A DNA stretch of 64,000 nt from Paralithodes platypus (Eukaryota; Arthropoda; Malacostraca; Decapoda; Lithodidae): assembly GCA_032716605.1 (NCBI GenBank), contig JAVRFV010002354.1, positions 1-64,000 of the forward strand, given 5' to 3'. Below the pieces are notes generated by a model. The model saw only the letters and a program-made list of their open reading frames with translations, was not told the DNA's origin and ran no database searches. The position numbers and the translations under genes are program-made. Shown piece by piece: positions 23,230-36,510 of the stretch (its first letter is position 1; each line of letters begins with the position of its first letter).

Positions 23230-23760
23230 ACTGCCTGTAATGAGTGCCTTCCCAAGTTGAAAGAGTGATGGCCAAAATCAGGGAACGTTTGAGCCAAAAT
23301 GCCTGGACACAGAGTTTGGAGCAATTTAAGTCATAGGATGAGGGGAAGATGGATTCAGGGAGAGAGTTCCAGAGTTCCGCTGTTGAATAGGGTTGATAAT
23401 ATTGTTTCGCTCTTGGATTGGATAGTAGGGATGGGATTGTGGTGCAAGACGGGTGTTACGTAGAGGAGGTGGTATACACACAACTGAGGAACATTGATTA
23501 TTGTAATAGCGGTAGAATAACGAGAGATGCAACATTGCAGCGAAGAGAGATTGCAAAGAGTCTGTGAGTGGACATGAGCTAATGAGACGAAAGGCTTTCT
23601 TTTCTACTTTGTCAAAGTGCTGTGCAAGAGGATCCTCCCCACACATGCGAACAATACTCAATGCATGGACGCACTGCTCCTGTGCAGAGCAAGAAGCTGT
23701 GCAGGGGTAAAGAACCCCCGGAGGCGGTTGAGCACACCCAGCTTCTGAGAAGCTGTTTTA
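23230..23760 (-). pseudogene. LINE C-terminal fragment, unit 2
   Basis: Minus-strand pieces read MCGEDPLAQHFDKVEKKAF, LSLFYRYYNNQCSS and NSGTLSLNPSSPHPMT. These correspond to the 'HIWGG...LD.VQKKA..L...SLSHRRNVASLSLFYRYY...LWNSLP' tail of CR1/L2-like polymerases. It is frameshifted and stops early. It belongs to a different LINE subfamily from 10613-15235. Confidence 0.65.
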
Positions 23761-25021
23761 ATACAATAAAATAGATGGCAGAAGTTGAGTGTGAGAATAA
23801 ACAAAGCTGATGAGAGATGCTTTCGTGAACAGGAGGGTGACAGATGTGAAAGATCTAGAGCAATTTTTGAGCAATTTTGAGCAAAGTGGTATATTGGACA
23901 GGAAGACTCACAGGGCAATATTGCAGACAAAACACTGAAGTAGTCGGGCAAGTTGCATTCTGGTGCCTGTTGCTGAAGTCTTATTGCTTGTGCAGAGTTA
24001 TTAAATATTCCAATTGGCAAGTATGTGAGCGAGTGAAAGAGTTTTTAAAGTTTTGTGCTTATTTGGGAGTTTTCTTTCCCTGTGTGCGCGAAGGAGACAA
24101 AGGCAGGTTGCCTGTAACAACTCTCCCCAAAGCCAAAAGTGAGAGCCAAATTCAAGGGATGTTGTGGTCAAAATTACTGGAACCACGAAATTTAAAGTAG
24201 TTAGTCATAGGATGAACGAAAGATTGATTGTGGGAGAGAGTTCCAGAGTTCAGAGTGGAAGACCGAACAAACAGTACAGTACCAGGAATGACAGGGGTCC
24301 AACATCTTTAGTTCAAAACACATGTACAGCTAATGCATCCAATGTATTCAGGTTGGTTTGGGAGATGCTGCGGACGTGAAGCGGACACCCGATGGTTTGG
24401 TGAAGGGACCGTTATATGGATGGGAGGACTGGTGGACGACTTTCAAGTGCTGTCCATAGTTCTAAATGTCCTGGTAAGTAAATATTGGTCGCTGGGTGTT
24501 CGAGATGGGGGGAAATAATGGATATAGATGGCGAATGGAGGTGGACGAATAGTGATGAATACAGTAGTAAATTAAGTGGTGAAGGATTAAAGTGAAGAGA
24601 GAGATGGGGAATTAAACTATCAAGGAGATGGAGAGGTTGAAATAAATGTAGAGAAAGTGGGTAAATAAAAGACTTAACAAGAGTGGTGAGGCAATAAAGA
24701 GGCTGGCCGGAAATATAGGAAATCTGAGAACTACAGTGTTGCTTGGAATGTTTAGCAGGACAAATAGTACTGCATGGTGGTTGAGACGGGCCTTGAATGG
24801 CTGTATAGGAGGGTGGAAATACTGGACATGAAGTGGTGTTAGATGGTATGGAACGATGTAGTTATGTATGGACTAGATAAGAACAGAACAAATTATTGCT
24901 CAGGTGGTATGAACATGTATATACTCTGGCACTTACCCCTTTATATAAGTAACACCCCGTTCTTAACATAAATCATCAATTACAAACCCCAATGTACTTG
25001 AATAAACTAATGAAAGCATAT

Positions 25022-25093
25022 GGTCCTCCTGGGATTCGAACTCGGGACACCACACCCAGAACATAAACACCTAAACCATTACACCACCAACAC
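25022..25093 (-). repeat. tRNA-like SINE segment (five copies)
   Basis: Read on the minus strand it has an A box 'tggtgtaatgg' and a B box 'agttcgaatcc' about 40 bases apart and ends 'ggaggacca', like a tRNA acceptor end. Further copies are at 27241-27312, 31838-31909, 33164-33235 and 43938-44009. All sit at the same place in the macrosatellite unit, so they spread with the units and not independently. The anticodon arm does not fold convincingly, so these are tRNA-derived repeats and not tRNA genes. Confidence 0.6.
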
Positions 25094-26029
25094 ATTTGAG
25101 TTTGAGTGTAGGAGAAAAACAAAGCTGGTGAGAGATGTTTTTGATGAACAGGGGTCTGAATGTCCAGGAGGAAGCAAGGTGTGCAAGATCTAGATCAATT
25201 TTGAGCAAAGTGGTATATGGGACAGGAAGACTCTCAGGGCAATATTGCAGAGAAAACGCTGAAGTAGTCGGCTAAGTTGCATACTGGTGCCTGATGCGGA
25301 AGTCTTATTGCTTGTGCAGAGTTTTTAAATTTTCCAATTGGCAAGTATGTGAGCGAGTGATTTTTTTATATATTTTTTTATTTTTTATTTTTGTGTGCTT
25401 ATTTGGGAGTTTTATTTATTTATTTTCCCTATGTGTGTGAAGGAGACAAAGGCATGTTGTCTGTAACAACTGTCTCCCAAAAGTGACAGAGCCAAATTCA
25501 AGGGATGCTGTGGTCAAAATGACTAGACACACCAAGTTTAAAGCAGTTAGTCATATAATGAAAGAAAGATTGATTGAGGGAGAGAGTTACAGAGTTCACA
25601 GAGTGGAAGACTGAACAAACAGTACAGTACCAGGAATCACAGGACTCTAGCATCTCTTGTTCAAAGCACATGTACAGCTAATTCATCCTATGTATTCAGG
25701 TTGGTTTGGGAGATGCTGCGGACGTGAAGCGGACACCCGATGGTTTGGTGAAGGGACCGTTGTATGGATGAGAGGACTGGTGGATGACTTTAAAGTGCTG
25801 TCCATAGTTCTACATGTCCTGGTAAGTTAATATTGGTCGCTGGGTGTTGATGGGGAAGAAATAATGGATATAGATGACGAATGGAGGTGGAAAAATAGAC
25901 ATAGTGAAGAATAGTGAGAGAGATAAGGAATAAAACAATACAGAGATGAAGAGGTTGAAATAAATTTAGAGAAAGTGGGGTAATAGAGGATGGTCGGGAA
26001 TATAGGAAATCTGAGCAATTTTATTTTTA

Positions 26030-26740
26030 TTCTGTGGATGAGGGAGACAAAAGACAGAACTGCCTGTAATGAGTGCCTTTCCCAGTTGAAAGAGTGACAG
26101 GGCCAAAATCAAGGAACATTAGAGCCAAAATGCCTGGACACAGAGTCTGAAGCAATTTAAGTCATAGTATGAGGGGAAGATGGATTCAGGGAGAGAGTTC
26201 CCGAGTTCAGCTGTTGAATAGAATGTTTGAGAATATCGTTTCGCTCTTGGATTGGATAGTTGCACAGAGTAGGGATGGGATGGTGTTGCAAAACGAGTGC
26301 TACTTACTTTTATGTAGAGGTGGTATACACAGAACTGAGGAACATTGATTCAAAGAGATTGCAAAGGGTCAGTGAGTAGATGTGAGTTAATGAGACTAAA
26401 GGCTTTCTTCTCTACTTTGTTGAAGTGCTGTGTAAGAGGATCCTCCCTACACATGCGAACAATACTCGATACATGGACGCACTGTGCTCCTGTGCATAGG
26501 TAAAGATCCCGCTGAGGCGGTTGAGCACACCCAGCTTCTGGGAAGCTGTTTTAGCAAGGGTCGTAATGTGGTCTTTCCAAGTGAGATCAGGAGAGAAAGA
26601 GATTCCTAGAATACGGAGAGAAGAATAAAGATTGATTTTTGTATTATTGAAGTATAAGGGATAGTCCTGTGGGAGTTCTTTACGGGTAGATAAATGGGAG
26701 AAATTGGGTTTTGGAAGCATTGAAAGTAACAAGATTTCCT
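26030..26740 (-). pseudogene. LINE C-terminal fragment, unit 4
   Basis: Minus-strand open piece 26412-26732 reads MLLSMLPKPNFSHL, LRILGISFSPDLTWKDHI and KTASQKLGVLNRLSG, the segment following the RT catalytic core. The lower-coordinate part is the 3' end ending near 'atgcctggacac'. Frameshifts are present throughout. Confidence 0.7.
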
Positions 26741-28324
26741 CTTCCCCAAATGGATAGGCCTATGGTTGATATTAAGGTGTTTTATGGCATCTTCGCGTGA
26801 TTTTTTGAGTGCTATAGTGTTGCTTGGAATGTTTAGCAGGGCCAATAGTACTGCATGGTGGTCGAGACATATGCCTGGAATGTCTGTGTAGGAGGGTGGA
26901 AATACTGGATATAAAGGAACAAGAGGACATCAAGTGGTGTTAGACGGTATGGAAGGATGTAGTTATGTATGGAGTAGATAAGAACAGAACAAATTATTGC
27001 TCAGGTGGTATGAACATGTATATACATGTATATAGCGGCGGATCCCCAGATCGAACGTGGTGATTGTCACCTAAACATCTACAAAAGTACAAAGTACAAG
27101 TACTCTGGCACTTACCCCTTTATATAAGTAACACCCTGTTCTTAACATATTTACCCCTTTATATAAGTAACACCCCCGTTCTTAACATAAATCGTCAATT
27201 ACAAACCCCAATGTACTTGAATAAACTAATGAAAGCATATGGTCCTCCTGGGATTCGAACTCTGGACACCACACCCAGAATATAAACACCTAAACCATTA
27301 CACCACCAACACAGTTGAGTTTGCGTGTGGGAGAAAAACATAGCTGGTGAGAGCTTTTTTTGGTGAACAGGGGTCTGAATGTCCAGGAGGAAGCAAGGTG
27401 TGCAAGATTTAGATACATTTTGAGGAAAGTGTTCTATGGGACAGGAAGACTCGCAGGGCAATATTGCAGAGAAAATTCTTAAGTAGTCGGCTAAGTTGCA
27501 TACTGGTGCCTGATGCAGAAGTCTTATTGCTTGTGCAGAGTTATTACATTTTGCAATTAGCAAGTATGTGAGTGATTTTTTTTTTTTTTTTTTATTATTG
27601 TTTTTGTGCTTATTTGAGTGATTTTTTTATTTATTAATTTATTGTCCCTTTGTGTGCGAAGGAGACAAAGGCAGGTTGCCTGTAACAACTGTCTCTTCAA
27701 AGCCAAAAGTGACTGAGCCAAATTCAAGGGATGTTGTAGTCAAAATGACTAGACACACGAAGCTTAAAGCAGTTAGTCATAGGATGAAGGAAAGATTGAT
27801 TGAGGGAGAGTGTTCTAGAGTGGAAGACTGAACAAACAGTACAGTACCAGGAATGACAGGGGTCCAACATCTCTTGTTCAAAGCACATGTACGGCTAATG
27901 CATCCTATGTATTCAGGTTGGTCTGGGAGATACTGCGGATGTGAAGTGGACACCCGATGGTTTGGTGAAGTGACCGTTGTATGGATGAGAGGACTGGTGG
28001 ACGACTTTAAAGTGCTGTCCATAGTTCTACATGTCCTGGTAAGTTAATATTGGTCGCTGGGTGTTGGAGATGAGAGGGAAATAATGGATATAGAAGGTGA
28101 TTGGAGGTGGAAAAATAGACATAGTGAAGAATATTAATTTTAAAGTGGTGAAGGATTAAAGTGAGAGATACGGAATATAACGATACAGAGATGGAGAGGT
28201 TGAAATAAATTTAGAGAAAGTTGGGAAATAAAGACTCAAGAGTGGGGAGCATATAGAGGATGTCCGGGAATATAGGAAACTTGAGCAATTTTTTTTTTTT
28301 TTCCTCTGTGGATGAGGGGGACAT

Positions 28325-28570
28325 AATTATAATGTAAAACTTGCAAAATAAACAAACCAAAACTGGGATGACACAAGATAAATGCAAAATAACTAATCAA
28401 AATCGCTATGTGGAAATAACGCTTAATAAAATAAAATTTTGAAATAAAAGAAGACAATCCACCACATAGGGTGTACACAACTACATGAGCAAGTCAATTT
28501 GGTTCCCAAGAAAACTGATCGCTCGTATAACAATGCACCATCGTCATGTTCAAGGAATTAGTCAATTTGG
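28325..28570. repeat. AT-rich insertion shared by two units
   Basis: About 245 bases without coding potential interrupt the unit and recur at about 45012-45257. The shared insertion shows that the stretch 27.5-29.0 kb and 44.2-45.77 kb derive from one duplication. Confidence 0.6.
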
Positions 28571-29310
28571 GAAGACAGAAATGCCTGTAATGAGTGCTTT
28601 TCCAGTTGAAGAGTGACCGGGCCAAAATCAAGGAACGTTCGAGCCAAAATGCCTGGACACAGTTTGAAGCAATTTAAGTCATAGGATGAGGGGAAGATGG
28701 ATTCAGGGAGAGAGTTCCAGAGTTCAGCTGTTGAATAGAAGGTTTGAGAATATAGTTTTGCTCTTGGATTGGATAGTTGCACAGAGTAGGGATGGGATTG
28801 TGTTGCAAGACGGGTGCTACGTACTCTACGTAGAGGAGGTGGTATACACAGAACTCTGAGGAACATTGATTATTATAATAGCGGTAGAATAGAGAGAGAT
28901 GCAACATTGCGGTGAAGAGAGATTGCAGAGTCAGTGAGTTAACGAGACGAAAGGCTTTCTTTTCTACTTTGTTGAAGTGCTGTGTGAGAGGATCCTCCCC
29001 ACATATGCAAACAATACTCAATACATGGACGGATTGGGCGCCCTGTGCAGAACAAGAAGCTATGCAGGGGTAAAGAACCCCCGGAGGCAGTTGAGCACAC
29101 CCAGCTTCTGGGAAGCTGTTTTAACAAGGGTGGTAATGTGGACTTTCCAAGTGAGATCAGGAGAGAAAAAGATTCCTAGAATACTGACAAGATGAAGGAT
29201 TGATTTTTGTATTTTTGAAGTATAAGGGATAGTCTGTGGGAGTTCTTTACGGGTATATAAATGGGAGAAATTGGGTTTTGGAAGCATTGAAAGTAACAAG
29301 ATTTTCTCTT
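28560..29310 (-). pseudogene. LINE C-terminal fragment, unit 5
   Basis: Same fragment as in other units: SFSPDLTWKVHITTLVKTAS, RPIRPCIEYCLHMWGGSSHT, LSLFYRYYNNQCSSEF and AELWNSLPESIFPSSYDLNC, in minus-strand order across several frames. The upper part of this unit is shared with 45255-45770 and 53450-53690. Confidence 0.75.
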
Positions 29311-30534
29311 CCCCAAATGGATAGGCTGATATTTAAGTGTTTTATGGCATTTTCGCGTGATAATTTTTTTTTGAGTGCTAGTGTTACTTGGAATGTTTAG
29401 CAGGGCCAATAGTACTGCATGGTGGTTGAGAGACATGGGCCTTGAATGTCTGTGTAGGAGGGTGAAAATGCTGGATATAAGGGGCTGAGGACATGAACTG
29501 GTGTTAGATGGTATGGAAGGATGTAGTTATGTATAGAGTAAGAGCAGAACACAGTATTGCTCAGGTGGTATGAACAAATGAACAAAAGTGGAGAGAATTA
29601 CAATAAAATAGATGGCAGAAGTTGAGTGAGAATAAACAAAGCTGGTGAGAGATGCTTTGGTGAACAGGAGGGTGAAGGGTGTGCAAGATGTAGAGCAACT
29701 TTGAGCAAAGTGGTATATGGGACATGAAGACTCGCAGGGCAATATTGCAGACAATACCCTGAAGCTGTCGGGTAAGTTGCATTCTGCTGCCTGATACGGA
29801 AGTATTATTGCTTGTGCAGAATTAAGTTTTCCAATTGGCAAGTATGTGAGCGAGTGAAGGAGTTTTAAAGTTTTGCTTATTTGGGAGGTGTTTTTTCCCT
29901 ATCAGTGCGAAGGAGACAAAGGCAGGTTGCCTGTAACAACTGTCTCCCCAAAGCCAAAAGTGAGAGCCAAATTCAAGGGATGTTGTGGTCAAAATGACTG
30001 GACACACGAAATTTAAAGCAGTTAGTCATAGGATGAAGGAAAGATTGATTGTGGGAGAGAGTTCAGAGTGGAAGACTGAACAAACAGTACAGTACCAGGA
30101 ATCACCGGGGTCCAGCATCTCTTGTTCAAAGCACATGTACAGCTAATGCATCTTATGTATTCAGGTTGGTTTGGGAGATGTTGCGGACGTGAAGCGGACA
30201 CCCGATGGTTTGGTGAAGGGACCGTTGTATGGATGGGAGGACTGGTGGACGACTTTCAAGTGCTGTCCATAGTTCTAAATGTCATGGTAAGTTAATATTG
30301 GTCGCTGGGTTTTGGAGATGAGAGGGAAATAATGAATATAGATGGCAACTGGAGGTGGGAAAATAGACATAGTTAAGAATATTAATTTTAAGTGGTGAAT
30401 GATTAAAGTGAGGAGAGAGATAGGGAATATAACGATATAGAGATTGAAATAACTTTAGAGAAAGTGGGGAAATAACGACTCGAGAGTGGTGAGGAAATGG
30501 AGGATGGCCGGCAATATAGGAAATCTGAGCAATG

Positions 30535-31135
30535 AGTGAGACAAAAGACAGAACTGCCTGTAATGAGTGCCTTTCCCAGTTGAAAGAGTGACAGGGCCAA
30601 AATCAAGGAACGTTAGAGCCAAAATGCTTGGACAGAGTTTGAAGCAATTTAAGTCATAGGATGAGGGGAAAGATGGATTCAGGGAGAGTGTTCCAGAGTT
30701 CAGCTGTTGAATAGAAGGTTTGAGAATATCGGTTTTCCCTTTGATTGGATAGTTGCACAGAGTAGGGATGGGATTGTGTTGCAAGACGGGTGCTACATAC
30801 TCTACGTAGAGGAGGTGGTATACACAGAACTCTGAGGAACATTGATTATTGTAATAGCGGTAAAATAGCGAGAGATGCAACATTGCGGCGAAGAGAGATT
30901 GCAGAGTCAGTGAGTGGACGTGAGTTAACGAGACGAAAGGCTTTCTTTTTTACTTTGTTGAAGTGCTGTTTGAGAGGATCCTCCCCACATATGCGAACAA
31001 TACTCCCTCACCCCAATGGAAATACGCCTAACGGCCTTATTGGGCTATCCTTAGTTGGAATTATGCAAGGCTGGTACATGTCATATTTGTAACATACTGT
31101 GTGGTACCAACTCTGTAAATTGCTAACTGAATAAA

Positions 31136-31177
<42 letters not shown>

Positions 31178-31465
31178 TCAATACATGGACGCACTGTGCT
31201 CCTGTGCAGAGAAGAAGCTGTGCAGGGGTAAAGAACCCCCGGAGGCAGTTGAGCACACCCAGCTTCTGGAAAGCTGTTTAACAAGGGTGGTAATGTGGAC
31301 TTTCCAAGTGAGATCAGGAGAGAAAAAGATTCCTAGAATACTGACAAGATGAAGGATTGATTTTTGTATTGTTGAAGTATAAGGGATAGTCTGTGGGAGT
31401 TCTTTACGGATAGATAAATGGGAGAAATTGGGTTTTGGAAGCATTGAAAGTAACAAGATTTTCTC
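30535..31465 (-). pseudogene. LINE C-terminal fragment, unit 6, interrupted
   Basis: The fragment carries the same motifs as the other units (SFSPDLTWKVHI, LSLFYRYYNNQCSS, AELWNTLPESIFP) and is split at 31006-31174 by an (ATT)n-tailed insertion. Confidence 0.75.
31006..31174 (+). mobile_element. 169-bp (ATT)n-tailed retroelement 3' end
   Basis: The insert starts 'cctcaccccaatgg' and ends in about a dozen ATT repeats. TACTC at 31001-31005 is repeated at 31175-31179. Other units read 'gaacaatactcaatacatgg' across the site, which is the empty allele. The (ATT)n tail points to a CR1/L2- or RTE-type LINE or its SINE; only a short 3' piece was inserted. Confidence 0.75.
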
Positions 31466-32490
31466 TTCCCCCAAATGGTTGATATTTAAGTGTTTTATGG
31501 AATCTTCGCATTATTTTTTGAGTGCTATAGTGTTGCTTGGAATGTTTAGCTGGGCCAATAGTACTGCATGGTGGTTGTGAGACATGGACCTTGAATGTCT
31601 GTGTAGGAGGGTGGAAATGCTGGACATAAAGGAACAAGAGGACATGAAGTGGTGTTAGATGGTATGGAAGGATGAAGTTATGTATGGAGTAGGTTAGAAC
31701 AGAAAAAAGTATTGCTCAGGTGGTATGAACATGTATATACTCTGGCACTTACCCCTTTATATAAGTAACACCCCGTTCTTAACATTAATCATCAATTACA
31801 AACCCCAATGTACTTGAATAAACTAATGAAAGCATATGGTCCTCCCGGTATACGAACTCGGGACGCCACACCCAGAACATAAACACCTAAACCATTACAC
31901 CACCAACACAGTTGAGGTTGAGTGTGGGAGTAAAACAAAGCTGGTGCGATGCTTTGATGAACAGGGGTCTGAATGTCCAGGAGGGAGCAAGGTGTGCAAG
32001 ATCTAGAGCAATTTTGAGCAAATTGGTATATGGAACAGGAAGACTCGCAGGGCAATATTGCAGAGAAAATACTGAAGTAGTCGACTAAGTTGCATACTGG
32101 TGCCTGATGCGGAAGTCTTATTGCTTGTGCAGAGTTAGAAAATATTCCAATTGGCAAGTATGTGAGCGAGTGAAGGAGTTTTTATAGTTTTGTGCTTATT
32201 TGGGAGTTTTTGTTTTCCCAATGTGTGCGAAGGAGACAAAGGCAGGTTGCCAGTAACAACTGTCTCCCCAAAGCCAAAAGTGACGGAGCCAAATTAAAGG
32301 GATGTGGTCAAAATGACTATAGACACACAAAGCTTAAAGCAGTTAGTCATAGGATGAAGGAAAGATTGATTGAGGGAGAGTTCCAGAGTTCGGAGTTGAA
32401 GAAGAACAAACAGTACAGTACCAGGAATGACAGGGGTCCAACATCTCTTGTTCAAAGCACATGTACAGCTAATGCATCCTATATATTCAG

Positions 32491-32612
32491 GTTGGTTTGG
32501 GAGATGCTGCGGACGTGAAGCGGACACCCGATGGTTTGGTGAAGGGACCGTTGTATGGATGGGAGGACTGGTGGACGACTTTCAAGTGCTGTCCATTGTT
32601 CTACATGTCCTG
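32491..32612 (+). other. 122-bp exon-like module (representative of 13)
   Basis: The segment is bounded by 'tattcag' upstream and 'ctg' then GTAAGT downstream. Copies: 21659-21780, 22861-22971 (11-bp deletion), 24352-24473, 25700-25821, 27917-28038, 30165-30286, 32491-32612, 38876-38997, 40075-40196, 41277-41398, 43326-43447, 44611-44732 and 54533-54654. Twelve are exactly 122 bp. The third frame is open in eleven (ending VWMGGLVDDFQVLSIVLHVL); copy 44611 has a stop and copy 22861 is frameshifted. In the first frame the start reads VGLGDAADVKRTPDGLVKG. The nearly invariant acceptor and donor suggest a captured exon. A remote resemblance to a CAP-Gly-type domain is conceivable but unproven. 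Confidence 0.5.
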
Positions 32613-33574
32613 GTAAGTTAATATTGGTCGCTGGGTGTTGGAGATGGAGGGGAAATAATGGATATAGATGGCGAATGAAGGTGGGAAAATAATTAAAAAT
32701 AGTAATTTAAGTGGTGAAGGGTTAAGGTGACGACAAAGCTGGGCAATAAAGCAATAAAGAGATGGAGAGGTTGAAATAAATATAAAGAAATATACAGTAG
32801 ACTGAGTGGTGAGGAAATATAGAGGATGGCCGGGAATATAGGAAATCTGAGGAACTAGTGATGCTTGGAATGTTAAGCTGGACCAATAGTACTGCATAGT
32901 GGTTGTGAGACATGGGCCTTGAATGTCTGGGTAGGAGGGTGGAAATGCTGGACATAAAGGGGCTGAGGACATGAAGTGGTGTTAGATGGTAGGTTAGAGC
33001 AGACAAAAGTATTGCTCAGATGGTATGAACATGTACAGTATATACTCTGGCACTTACCCCTTTATATAAGTTACACCCCGTTCTTAACATTCATCAATTC
33101 ATCAATTCATCAATTCATCAATTACAAACCCCAATGTACTTGAATAAACTAATGAAAGCATATGGTCCTCCAAGGATTTGAACTCGGGACACCACACTGA
33201 GAACATAAACACCTAAACCATTACACCACCAACACAGTTGAGTTTGAGTGTGGGAGAAAAACAAAGCTGGTGAGAGCTTTTTTTGGTGAACAGGGGTCTG
33301 AATGTCCAGGAGGAAGCAAGGTGTGCAAGATTTAGATCAATTTTGAGGAAAGTGTTCTGGATAAGGATATACTGTAGATAGCGAATGGAGGTGGAAAAAT
33401 AGACATGGTGAAGCATATTAATTTTAAGTGGTGAAGGATTAAAGTGAGGAGAGAGATAGGGAATAAAACGATAAATAGCTTGAAATAACTTAGAGAAAGT
33501 GGGGAAAAAAACCTCAAGAGTGGTGAGGAAATAGAGGATGGCCGGGAATATAGGAAATCTGAGCGAGTGAGACA

Positions 33575-34345
33575 AAAGACAGAACTGCCTGTAATGAGTG
33601 CCTTCCCCAGTTGAAAGACTGACCGGGCCAAAATTGGGGAACGTTAGAACCAAAATGCCTGGACACAGAGTTTGAAGCAATTTAAGTCATAGGATGAGGG
33701 GAAGATGGATTCAGGGAGACTTCCAGAGTTCAGCTGTTGAATAGAAGGTTTGAGAATATCGTTTCACTCTTGAATTGGACAGTTGCACAGAGTAGGGATA
33801 GGATTGTGTTGCAAGACGGGTGCTACATACTCTACGTAGATGAGGTGGTATACCACCTCGTCTACATAGAGTACATAGCACCCGTCTTGCAACACAATCT
33901 CTGAGGAACATTGATTATTGTAATAGCGGTAGAATAGCGAGATATGCAACATTGCGGCGAAGAGAGATTGCAAAGAGTCGGTGGGTGGCCGTGAGTTAAT
34001 GAGACGAAAGTCTTTTTCTACATTGTCTAAGTGCTGTGTGAAAGGATCCTCCCCACACATGCGAACAATACTCAATACATGGACGCACTGCTCCTGTGCA
34101 GGGGTAAAGAACCCCCGGAGGCAGTTGAGCACACCCAGCTTCTGGGAAGCTGTTTTAGCAAGGGTGGTACTGTTAGTCTTTCCAAGTGAGATCAGGAGAG
34201 AAAGAGATTCCTAGAATACTGACAAGATGAAGGATTGATATTTGTATTGAAGTATAAGGGATATTCCTGTGGGAGTTCTTTACGGGTAGATAAATGGGAG
34301 AAATTGGGTTTTGGAAGCATTGAAAGTAACAAGATTTTCTCTTCC
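33575..34345 (-). pseudogene. LINE C-terminal fragment, unit 7, with palindrome
   Basis: Carries SIVRMCGEDPFTQHLDNVEK and ISLFYRYYNNQCSSE in minus frames. A 98-bp palindrome at 33802-33899 interrupts it, so the coding order is duplicated in inverse orientation there. Confidence 0.7.
33802..33899. repeat. 98-bp palindrome
   Basis: The arms 33802-33850 and 33851-33899 are reverse complements apart from about five mismatches, with no loop. Related hairpins lie at 55135-55223 and, more decayed, at 41881-41969. Other units (near 28.8, 30.8 and 45.5 kb) have only one arm. Confidence 0.8.
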
Positions 34346-35147
34346 CCAAAGGGATTGGATGATATTTAAGCGTTTTATGGCATCTTTCCGTGATTTTTTG
34401 AGTGGTATAGTGTTACTTTGAATGTTAAGCAGGGCCAATAGTACTGCATGGTGGTTGAGACATGGGCCTTAAATGTCAGTGTAGGAGGGTGGAAATACCG
34501 GACATAATGGAAGAAGAGGAAATGAAGTGGTGTTAGATGGTATGGAAGGGTGTAGTTATGTATGGAGTAGGTAAGAGCAGAACATAATACTGCTCAGGTG
34601 GTATAAACAAAAGTGGAGAGGATTACAATAAAATTGACATATCGGAAGTTGAGTGTGAGAATAAACAAAGCTGGTGAGAGATGCTTTGGTGAACAGGAGG
34701 GTGAAAGGTGTGAACGATCTAGAGTAATTTTGAGCAAAGTGGTATATAGGACAGGAAGACTCACAGGGCAATATTGCAGACAAAACACTGAAGTAGTCTG
34801 GCAAGTTGCATGCTGGTGCCTGATGCAGAAGTCTTATTGCTTGTGCAGAGTTATTAAATATTCCAATTGGCAAGTATGTGAGTGAGTGAAGGAGTTTTTA
34901 AAGTTAAATTTGTGCTTATTTGGGAGTTTTTTTTTCCCCTATGTGTGCGAAGGAGACAAAGGCAGGTTGCCTGTAACAACTGTCTCCTCAAAGCCAAAAT
35001 TGACAGCCAAATTAAAGGGATGTGGTCAAAATGACTAGACACACGAAGCTTAAAGCAGTTAGTCATAGGATGAAGGAAAGATTGATTGAGGGGAAGCGAC
35101 AGAGTTTAGAGTGGAAGACGGAACAAACAGTACAGTACCGGGAATGA

Positions 35148-35458
35148 CGGGAAGGGAAGGAATGGGGGGAGACGGGAAGGGAAGGAAGGGGTGGAGACGG
35201 GAAGGGAAGGAAGGGGTGGAGACGGGAAGGGAAGGAAGGGGTGGAGACGGGAAGGGAAGGAAGGGGTGGAGACGGGAAGGGAAGGGAAGGAAGGGGTGGA
35301 GACGGGAAGGGAAGGGAAGGAAGGGGTGGAGACGGGAAGGGAAGGGAAGGAAGGGGTGGAGACGGGAAGGGAAGGAAGGGGTGGAGACGGGAAGGGAAGT
35401 AAGGGGTGGAGACGGGAAGGGAAGTAAGGGGTGGAGACGGGAAGGAAGACAGTGGTGG
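35148..35458 (+). repeat. 25-bp polypurine minisatellite, array 2
   Basis: About 12 units of the same 25-bp repeat as 17095-17990, joined directly to a truncated macrosatellite unit ('accgggaatgac'). Its units are mostly the 'gaagg' type, with two 'gtaagg' copies at the right end. Confidence 0.9.
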
Positions 35459-36100
35459 ACAAGATATCGAGACGGGTGGTGGACAATAGATTGAAAGTAT
35501 GATGGACAAAAGATTGACAGTATGGACTATGGTGGTGGCGGTGGACAAAAGATTGACAGTATGATTGGCAAAAAATTGACAGTATGGACTGGCGGTGGAC
35601 AAAAGATTGACAGTATGGACTATGGTGGTGGTGGTGGACAAAAGATTGACAGTATGGACTATGGTGGTGGTGGACAAAAGATTGACAGTATGGACTATGG
35701 TGGTGGCGGTGGACAAAAGATTGACAGTATGGACTATGGTGGTGGCGGTGGACAAAAGATTGACAGTATGGACTATGGTGGTGGTGGACAAAAGATTGAC
35801 AGTATGGACTATGGTGGTGGCAGTGGACAAAAGATTGACAGTATGGACTATGGTGGTGGTGGTGGACAATAGATGGAGATGAGTGATGGACTATGGTGGT
35901 GGTGGACAAAAGATTGACAGTATGGACTATGGTGGTGGACAATAGATGGACAGTATGGCGGTGGTGGATAACAAAAGATGGAGAGGAGTGATGGTGGACA
36001 ATATATGGTGACAGTATGGTGGTGGTAGCAATAGATTGAGACAGTGTGGTGGTGGACAATAGATTGAGCCTGATGGAGATAAGACTGATTGGGACAATGG
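35459..36100 (+). repeat. 33-39-bp minisatellite, array 2
   Basis: Same unit and same degraded tail as 18141-18900 but with fewer repeats. From 35870 onwards the sequence parallels 18660 onwards almost base for base. Confidence 0.9.
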
Positions 36101-36292
36101 TGGATGAATGACACTAGTGAAGACTTATTGACTGGTGGAGATGAGAACTGTGACAATGTTGTAGAGATGGCAAAATGAGTCAGTGGAGAGAGTCCGGAAA
36201 AATCTTGGAAATGGCCAAGAGAGACTGATGACAATGACTAATAAAGACATTATAGTGAGATTTACTGTCAGATGTGGATGAATTGTCCTTTG

Positions 36293-36510
36293 ATGAGACA
36301 GACCTGGGTTCAATTTTAAGGCAGGACAAGACAGTCTGGCGAGTCTGTTCCCACCCGATGCCTCTGTTCACCTAGCAGTAAATAGGAACCTGAAGTTGGT
36401 GGACATCTCTCATCTGGGAAGGTAAGCTGTGGTAACCTGGAGAACATGCAGTAGCCCATGTGTACCAGCCTGGGTAACTCGCCCACCACAGGCTCCAAAG
36501 GGCTAAAGTA
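36293..36510 (+). repeat. tRNA-derived SINE, decapod type, copy 2
   Basis: Duplicate of 19083-19300, with the same 'cctctgttcacctagcag' module and virtually the same sequence. Confidence 0.55.

Larger units (their letters stand above)
21600..35147 (+). repeat. Composite macrosatellite, block 1 (seven units)
   Basis: Head-to-tail units repeat over 13.5 kb. Each has, in order: a LINE 3' tail remnant, a 122-bp exon-like module, a spacer ('ttggtcgctgggtg'), in longer units a minus-strand LINE C-terminal fragment, then a spacer with or without a tRNA-like SINE. Modules start at 21659, 22861, 24352, 25700, 27917, 30165 and 32491. The spacings are 1202, 1491, 1348, 2217, 2248 and 2326 bases, showing a full unit near 2.25 kb and a short deletion form. 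The block ends abruptly inside a unit, where the polypurine minisatellite begins. Confidence 0.8.

Noticed and set aside
25022..25093. A genuine tRNA gene
   Set aside because: Only A and B boxes are convincing; acceptor and anticodon stems do not close, and copies spread with the satellite unit.
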